Shown in pieces: positions 12,645 to 17,653 of a stretch of 17,653 bases of DNA. The notes under the pieces are model-generated. The model did not search any database, was not told the DNA's origin, and saw only the letters and a program-made list of their open reading frames with translations. Positions within the stretch are counted from its first letter, which is position 1. Each line of letters opens with the position of its first letter. Source of the stretch: Anaerofustis sp. GTDB taxonomy: Bacteria > Bacillota > Clostridia > Eubacteriales > Anaerofustaceae. A program made the position numbers and the translations under genes. Location: contig NZ_JAHZIA010000028.1 in NCBI RefSeq assembly GCF_019420015.1, forward strand, positions 6,257 through 23,909, written 5' to 3'.

Positions 12645-14789
12645 TTATACTATCAATATATTTTTATCATATAAAACATTACTGCTGTTATCTTCTACAT
12701 TAATTGTATTATCTTTATTGTTTTCTTTTATACTTTCAAAAGCTTCAATTAAAGTAGATTCAAACAAGGGTTTGTTTATAACATTATTGGCACCCGCCTT
12801 TACTGCTTCATCCTTTATTTCATTAATATCATACGCACTTATTAATACAACAACAACATCTTTTTCACTCGCAATCTTTCTTATCTCTTTTGTAGTCTCA
12901 ATACCGTCTAAATATGGCATCTTCCAATCAATTAAGCAAATATCATAAGCTTTATTCATAGCAATGGAAGTTTTGAGCATAGATATTGCATCATAACCGT
13001 TATCAGTATAATCTGAATTAACTCCTATTTTATTTAAAAGCAGTTTAGCATGTTCACAAGTCTCAATATCATCATCTACAAACAACACATTTAAATGTTC
13101 ATAGTTATAGTATTTTTTAGGTTTTGAAGATAATTCTTTGCTAAATGGAATATCAATTATAAAATTACTTCCTATATTCTCTTCACTTTCAACCCTTATA
13201 TTTCCGCCCATAAGTTCCACAAATTTTCTTGATATGGAAAGTCCTAATCCGGTTCCTCCGTATTTGCTGCCTATTCCCGTATTTTCCTGTTCAAAAGCAT
13301 TAAATATTTTTTCTACATTTTCTTTCTTAATCCCAATTCCCGTGTCCATAACCTCAAAACGCAACATAATCTCTTTATCAATATCAGAAAGTAAAGTAAT
13401 TCTTACTTTTATTTTCCCATCTTTTGGTGTAAACTTTATAGCATTTGATACTAGATTATTAACAACTTGATTGAGCCTTAAAGAATCACCGTTCAAATAT
13501 TCAGGAATATCTCCTACCAGCACGGTTTCATAATCTATTCCTTTATTGGAAGCCTGTGAATAAAAAACTGAAGTAAAAAAATCGACAAAAACTCTAAAAT
13601 TAAATTTTTCATTATTAATTTCGATTTTTCCGCTTTCTATTTTTGACATATCCAATACGTCATTTACAAGAACCAATAAATGCTTTGAAGAAAGAATAAT
13701 TTTATTCAAACAATCTAGTTCACATTTTTTATCTTCTATATTTTGTATGGCAACAAAAGTCATACCTATTATACCATTTAAAGGAGTTCTTATTTCATGA
13801 GACATTCTTGATAAAAATTCACTTTTAGCAACATTGGCTCTCTCCGCTTCTGTGAGAGCATTTTGAAGCTTTTCTCTCATATTTATATTTTCAGTCATAT
13901 CAGTAAACACCACAATATATACAGGCTCTTTCTTTGATATTTCTACATAATAAATATCAATAAACATTTTTATTTCTTTACCATCTGAAGGTCTGAGGTA
14001 ATTAGCCGTAACATTCCATGAAATATCCTCCTCGGAATTAATAAAATCAAAATCCACAGATTTGCCTTGATCGTCATACAAGTGTTTTTTCACAAAATGA
14101 AGGTCATTCAATATTACAGATGAAGATACTCCGAAAAACTTATCTGCATTATCCGAAACAAAATTTTCAGCCTGATTATTAATATTATTTATTATAAATG
14201 CATTATCTATATTCTTTGATATTAAATCGAGCAAATCATTTTTATATTTGATTAATTTATTTTGCTTTAAAAATAATTTCTGATATATAAAAATCGATAT
14301 TAAAACTATTACAATAAGAGCAACAGACAAAATAACAGTATCTATTTTTTTACTTAATGCAAGATTATAAAATGAATCAAATCTATTGTTTGCGGAATCC
14401 ATAATTGTAACTATATTTGAACCCCAAACACCATATTTACTCATTAAATTATTTTCAATATAATTTCTGATCTCAACAACACTTCGATTTTCTTGACTTA
14501 CATATTCTAAAAGAGATTCATGCTCATTTTTTATCTTCTCAAAATTCTCTCTTAATGGCACTACATCATTTTTTTCTCCCAAATATATTTCCGATATTAA
14601 CATGATTCTTTCATCAATATCATAATATATCTCATCTAATTTGCCTTTAATTCTTTGTATATTTTCTGCACTGTCATCATACATAAGGTTATCAACATTA
14701 ATTTCCATCTCATAAAGCAAACTTTCACATTCTCCTGCCTTCACTGTAGCAATATAAGAATGATCTGCAAGTGAATTAACATTACTCAT
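12645..14789 (-). CDS. Main fragment of hybrid sensor histidine kinase (kinase core plus first receiver)
   Basis: The uninterrupted 714-residue frame holds most of the kinase. Residues 1-148 are a helical extracytoplasmic sensor region with a membrane helix at about 150-170. A PAS-like region covers about 185-300. The HisKA domain has His331 in 'SHEIRTPLNG'. The HATPase domain shows the N box 'NQVVNNLVSNAIKFT' (440-454), 'MDTGIGI' (481-487) and 'GGTGLGLSIS' (511-520). The first receiver has acidic residues 572-574, Asp621 in 'LIDWKMP' and Lys673. ATG 14787-14789 has no ribosome binding site, and the in-frame sequence upstream codes for the end of a first membrane helix. This ATG is therefore probably not the original start. 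See the pseudogene entry for the full gene. Confidence 0.7.
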   Translation of the reverse strand: MSNVNSLADHSYIATVKAGECESLLYEMEINVDNLMYDDSAENIQRIKGKLDEIYYDIDERIMLISEIYLGEKNDVVPLRENFEKIKNEHESLLEYVSQENRSVVEIRNYIENNLMSKYGVWGSNIVTIMDSANNRFDSFYNLALSKKIDTVILSVALIVIVLISIFIYQKLFLKQNKLIKYKNDLLDLISKNIDNAFIINNINNQAENFVSDNADKFFGVSSSVILNDLHFVKKHLYDDQGKSVDFDFINSEEDISWNVTANYLRPSDGKEIKMFIDIYYVEISKKEPVYIVVFTDMTENINMREKLQNALTEAERANVAKSEFLSRMSHEIRTPLNGIIGMTFVAIQNIEDKKCELDCLNKIILSSKHLLVLVNDVLDMSKIESGKIEINNEKFNFRVFVDFFTSVFYSQASNKGIDYETVLVGDIPEYLNGDSLRLNQVVNNLVSNAIKFTPKDGKIKVRITLLSDIDKEIMLRFEVMDTGIGIKKENVEKIFNAFEQENTGIGSKYGGTGLGLSISRKFVELMGGNIRVESEENIGSNFIIDIPFSKELSSKPKKYYNYEHLNVLFVDDDIETCEHAKLLLNKIGVNSDYTDNGYDAISMLKTSIAMNKAYDICLIDWKMPYLDGIETTKEIRKIASEKDVVVVLISAYDINEIKDEAVKAGANNVINKPLFESTLIEAFESIKENNKDNTINVEDNSSNVLYDKNILIV

Positions 14790-15041
14790 TATTTCATCAA
14801 TATTTTTTATACTAATAACAAAATAAAATAAAAACCACTACAGTTACACCGGCTATATTTTTTAAATATCTATTCTTTTTTACGATATCTTCATTTATCC
14901 GTCTTTTCAAAATCTACTCACCTAACCAATTTATCAGTATTATAAATATGTTGTTAAAATATATTATTTAATTTCTTTATTTACTATATATAGTATAAAC
15001 TTTAAAATCAAAAACCACAAGTCTATTATATGCATTATAAA

Positions 15042-15067
15042 AAAGAAGCAGCATACGCTGCTTCTTT
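15042..15067 (-). terminator. Rho-independent terminator of thrS
   Basis: AAAGAAGCAGC (15042-15052) and GCTGCTTCTTT (15057-15067) form an 11-bp stem with a 4-nt ATAC loop. On the minus strand a T-run follows. It starts 3 bp after the thrS stop codon. Confidence 0.93.
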
Positions 15068-15069
15068 AA

Positions 15070-16983
15070 TTAAAGAGACTTTTCTTTTATTTCTTTTAAA
15101 ACTTTATTAATAAAATCATCCACACTCATAGCACCCAAATCTTCACCGTCTTTTCTTGCACGGATAGAAACAACATTATTTTCCATATCTCTATCCCCTG
15201 CTATAAGCATATAAGGAACTTTTTCAAGTTGAGCTTCTCTGATTTTATACCCCATTTTTTCACTTCTATCGTCAATTTCGCATCTTATTCCCGATTGTTC
15301 AAGTTTGTCTTTTATTCCTTTTACATATTCAAGATTTCTGTCTGTAATAGGTATTAATTTAACCTGAACAGGTGCAAGCCAAAGAGGAAATGCTCCTGCA
15401 AAATGTTCTGTCAATATACCTATAAAACGTTCAATAGAACCGAAAATTACTCTGTGTATCATAACAGGTCTATGCTTTTCTCCGTCATGACCTACATAAG
15501 TAAGGTCGAATCTTTGAGGCATTTGGAAATCTAACTGTATAGTCCCACATTGCCAAGTTCTTCCAAGACAATCTTCCAAATGGAAGTCCAACTTAGGTCC
15601 ATAAAACGCCCCGTCACCTTCATTTACCACATAATTCATACCTTTAGCTTCCATCGCTTCTCTTAAAGCTTCGGTAGCCATATTCCATTCTTCATCCGTT
15701 CCCATAGAATCATCAGGTCTTGTAGACAATTCAACATGATATTTAAACCCAAACATTCCGTAAACATAATCGATAAAATCAATTACACCTATAACTTCAT
15801 CTTTGATTTGTTCAGGAAGCATAAATATATGAGCATCATCTTGTGTGAAGGTTCTTACTCTCATCAACCCGTGAAGAGCTCCTGAGAGTTCATGACGATG
15901 TACCTGACCAAGTTCACCTATTCTCAAAGGTAAATCCCTGTAAGAATACATTTTTCTTTTATATACAAGCATAGAACCCGGGCAATTCATAGGCTTTATT
16001 GCATAATCATTACCGTCAATTTGAGTAAAATACATATTCTCTTGATAATGGTCCCAATGTCCTGATGTGTGCCACAAGTTCTCATTTAAGATTAACGGTG
16101 TCTTTATTTCTTGATAACCTCTTTTTCTGTGTTCTTCTCTCCAAAAAGTTTCAAGTTCGTTTCTTATAACCATTCCTTTAGGAAGGAAGAAAGGAAATCC
16201 CGGACCTTCTTCACAAATCATGAATAAATCCATATCTTTTCCTATTTTTCTGTGATCCCTTTTTTTTGCTTCTTCAAGCATTTGTAAATATTCTTCAAGC
16301 ATTTTTGCTTTAGGGAAAGAAATACCATAAATTCTTTGAAGCATTTTATTATCACTGTTACCTCTCCAGTACGCTCCCGTAACAGATAAAAGTTTTATTG
16401 CCTTAACAGGCTTTGTAGTGAGCAAATGTGGTCCTGCACAAAGATCTGTAAAGTCACCTTGCTTATAAAAAGAGATTACACTGTCTTCAGATAAGTCTTC
16501 TATTAACTCAACTTTATAATCTTCTTTTGCATCAGTTTCAAATTGTATTGCTTCTTTTCTGTCCAAAACAAATTTTTCAACAGACAGATTTTCTTTTACA
16601 ATTTTTTTCATTTCTGATTCTATCTTTTCAAGGTCTTTTTCCGAAAAATTTATATCAGTATCAAAATCATAATAAAATCCGTTATCTATACTCGGTCCGA
16701 TTGCAAGTTTAACTTTATCACCATAAAGTCTCTTAACAGCCTGAGCCAAAATATGACTTGTAGTATGCCAAAAAGCTTTTTTACCTTCTAAATCATCAAA
16801 TTTATAAAATACAATATTAACGTCTTTATCTAAAGTGGTTCTTACATCCACAATATCACTGTCTACTTTGGCGCATAAAGCTTCTCTTTTTAAAGCCGGT
16901 GAAATACTTTCAGCTACATCCAGAACACTTACGCCGTTTTCATATTCCCTATGATTTCCATCAGGAAATGTTACTTTTATCAT
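15070..16983 (-). CDS. thrS: Threonine--tRNA ligase
   Basis: The 637-residue class II synthetase charges tRNA-Thr with threonine in the cytosol. It is full length, in the order TGS domain (1-60), editing domain (about 65-225), catalytic core (about 245-535) and anticodon-binding domain (about 540-637). Editing-site residues His73, His77, Cys182 and His186 are all present at the E. coli numbering. The zinc ligands that recognise threonine are Cys334 ('MNCPGS'), His385 ('QDDAHIF') and His510 ('MIHRVIFGS'). Motif 2 is 'GQVHRHELSGALHGLMRVRTF'. ATG 16981-16983 follows AAGGAGG. It diverges from enolase and has a strong promoter with a leader of only about 45 nt, so the T-box common in Firmicutes thrS genes is missing. 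Confidence 0.98.
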   Translation of the reverse strand: MIKVTFPDGNHREYENGVSVLDVAESISPALKREALCAKVDSDIVDVRTTLDKDVNIVFYKFDDLEGKKAFWHTTSHILAQAVKRLYGDKVKLAIGPSIDNGFYYDFDTDINFSEKDLEKIESEMKKIVKENLSVEKFVLDRKEAIQFETDAKEDYKVELIEDLSEDSVISFYKQGDFTDLCAGPHLLTTKPVKAIKLLSVTGAYWRGNSDNKMLQRIYGISFPKAKMLEEYLQMLEEAKKRDHRKIGKDMDLFMICEEGPGFPFFLPKGMVIRNELETFWREEHRKRGYQEIKTPLILNENLWHTSGHWDHYQENMYFTQIDGNDYAIKPMNCPGSMLVYKRKMYSYRDLPLRIGELGQVHRHELSGALHGLMRVRTFTQDDAHIFMLPEQIKDEVIGVIDFIDYVYGMFGFKYHVELSTRPDDSMGTDEEWNMATEALREAMEAKGMNYVVNEGDGAFYGPKLDFHLEDCLGRTWQCGTIQLDFQMPQRFDLTYVGHDGEKHRPVMIHRVIFGSIERFIGILTEHFAGAFPLWLAPVQVKLIPITDRNLEYVKGIKDKLEQSGIRCEIDDRSEKMGYKIREAQLEKVPYMLIAGDRDMENNVVSIRARKDGEDLGAMSVDDFINKVLKEIKEKSL

Positions 16984-17014
16984 TATTATTTCCTCCTTTT
17001 AAAAGGGACATTTA

Positions 17015-17073
17015 ATATCCTTATCTAACAAAAAAGTATATCAAAATATACTGTTAAAGTCAATTAAGGATAT
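17015..17073. repeat. Inverted repeat flanking the thrS promoter
   Basis: ATATCCTTA (17015-17023) and TAAGGATAT (17065-17073) are exact 9-bp inverted copies. One lies just after the expected thrS start and the other just before its -35. A third partial copy, CCTTAA, is at 17083-17088. They could be operator halves, but nothing else supports this. Confidence 0.4.
17035..17063 (-). promoter_or_regulatory. thrS promoter
   Basis: On the minus strand TTGACT (17058-17063) and TATACT (17035-17040) have a 17-bp spacer. The start would be near 17028, leaving about 45 nt before the start codon, too short for a T-box leader. Confidence 0.8.
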
Positions 17074-17125
17074 AATAAAACACCTTAACAAAGCAAATAA
17101 ATATTATGTTAATTAATAAATTCTT

Positions 17126-17153
17126 TTGAGATGTAAAATATATTAAATATAGG
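17126..17153 (+). promoter_or_regulatory. Candidate enolase promoter
   Basis: TTGAGA (17126-17131), a 16-bp spacer and TATAGG (17148-17153) are the best pair upstream of eno; TATAAA at 17154-17159 is an alternative -10. The match is only fair. Confidence 0.4.
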
Positions 17154-17207
17154 TATAAACTACAGGTTTTAGATAATAATATTTTTTAAAAGGAGGTTTT
17201 ACACGTT

Positions 17208-17653
17208 TTGGAAAATTCAAAAATAACCAATATATATGCCAGAGAAATTTTGGATTCACGTTCTAATCCGACTATAGAGGTCGAGGTTACACTACAAGGA
17301 GGAATAAAAGGAAAAGCCGCAGTTCCTTCCGGTGCTTCAACCGGTGAATTTGAAGCCGTGGAATTAAGAGACAACGATAAAAGCCGATATATGGGAAAAG
17401 GCGTATTAAAAGCTGTAGAAAATGTAAACAACAAAATAAATGATAATATCGTAGGTATTAATGTTATAGAACAAAGGAAAATAGACAATATATTATGCCA
17501 ACTTGACGGAACAGACAACAAAGAAAATCTGGGAGCAAATGCAATACTTGGTGTATCCCTTGCCTGTGCCGATGCCGCTGCAAAAAACTTGGATTTGCCT
17601 TTATACAAATATATAGGAAATATGTCCAATGATTGCGACTCTACCTTGCTTCC
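17208..17653 (+). CDS. eno: Enolase (phosphopyruvate hydratase), N-terminal third
   Basis: The frame runs off the right edge; 148 complete codons of an enzyme normally near 430 residues are visible. Enolase interconverts 2-phosphoglycerate and phosphoenolpyruvate in glycolysis and is also found in RNA-degradation complexes. Visible motifs are 'YAREILDSRSNPTIEVEV', 'AAVPSGASTGEFEAVELRD' (with the mobile active-site loop) and 'LGANAILGVSLA'. Start TTG 17208-17210 is the only plausible start in frame; an AAGGAGG lies at 17190-17196, 11 bp upstream, slightly further than ideal. The usual 'DSRGNPT' reads 'DSRSNPT' here. It diverges from thrS. Confidence 0.95.
   Translation, partial: MENSKITNIYAREILDSRSNPTIEVEVTLQGGIKGKAAVPSGASTGEFEAVELRDNDKSRYMGKGVLKAVENVNNKINDNIVGINVIEQRKIDNILCQLDGTDNKENLGANAILGVSLACADAAAKNLDLPLYKYIGNMSNDCDSTLL

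Larger units (their letters stand above)
12291..14910 (-). pseudogene. Hybrid sensor histidine kinase broken by a frameshift and a nonsense codon
   Basis: Three adjacent pieces read as one hybrid kinase of about 870 residues. Piece 1 (14910-14812) starts at TTG 14908-14910 after AGGTGA. It encodes 32 residues, 'MKRRINEDIVKKNRYLKNIA' then 'GVTVVVFILF', the first membrane helix, and then hits TAG. Removing one T in the T-rich run at about 14820-14823 joins it to the frame 'VISIKNIDEIMSNVNS', which continues into piece 2 (to 12645). Piece 2 ends 'YDKNILIV' at a TAA. The same frame then reads 'DNEINSEITMELLKAKGA' into piece 3 (to 12291), a receiver domain. The expected residue at the TAA is Glu, one base away (GAA to TAA). 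All domain motifs between are intact, so decay looks recent, or the lesions are sequence errors. It is an orphan with no separate regulator gene adjacent. Confidence 0.85.

Noticed and set aside
14812..14830. Programmed +1 frameshift in the histidine kinase
   Set aside because: The T-rich run could slip, but the second lesion (nonsense codon) in the same gene makes decay the simpler explanation.
14982..14995. 14-bp palindrome TACTATATATAGTA upstream of the kinase
   Set aside because: It is short and made almost wholly of A/T, so chance occurrence is likely; no second copy was seen.

Overview
The window is strongly AT-rich. It carries several endospore-germination genes (a GerAB-type receptor subunit, SleB, YpeB and a BofC-like lipoprotein) beside Firmicutes-type housekeeping genes with AGGAGG ribosome binding sites. 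This fits a low-GC, spore-forming anaerobic Firmicute (Clostridia or Tissierellia). The genus cannot be fixed from the sequence alone. Most of it is ordinary chromosome: there is no phage, insertion sequence, CRISPR array or tRNA.

Layout. 1-600: the C-terminal half of a GerAB-family germination permease (+) runs into rsmE (-) across a hairpin terminator. 1450-2818: a ZIP metal transporter (-) and a Fur/PerR-type regulator (+) diverge from an AT-rich intergenic region with two copies of the same palindromic site, one in front of each gene. 2902-3299: rnpB, the RNase P RNA (-), with terminator and promoter. 3305-5917: a compact minus-strand spore operon, bofC-like lipoprotein, sleB, ypeB, that has no visible terminator before rnpB. 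6035-6775: yebC (-). 6988-8645: an Rrf2 regulator of IscR/CymR type followed by cysK (+), with a 25-bp perfect dyad between yebC and the regulator. 8667-10291: GNAT acetyltransferase, a GIY-YIG-like protein and a MerR/TipAS regulator (all -). 10578-12259: a DegV-family protein (-) and a VanZ-family membrane protein (+) diverge. 12291-14910: a hybrid sensor histidine kinase (-) that is broken twice. 15070-16983: thrS (-). 17208 to the end: the start of enolase (+).

How the parts relate. The SleB/YpeB pair acts on the spore cortex during germination. The BofC-like lipoprotein is linked to it by spacing and shared direction, and the GerAB fragment nearby fits the same theme. The ZIP transporter and the Fur-family regulator look like a metal uptake gene and its regulator sharing paired operators. 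The Rrf2 regulator and cysK look like a cysteine or Fe-S control unit. The MerR promoter has the 19-bp spacer typical of MerR autoregulation.

The most notable observation is the two-lesion hybrid kinase. A one-base frameshift lies inside its first membrane helix, and a GAA-to-TAA type nonsense codon replaces the first acidic residue of its second receiver domain. Next in interest are the paired operators, the PerR-like protein with Asn at one expected metal-ligand position, and the 25-bp dyad. I found no convincing wholly new system.
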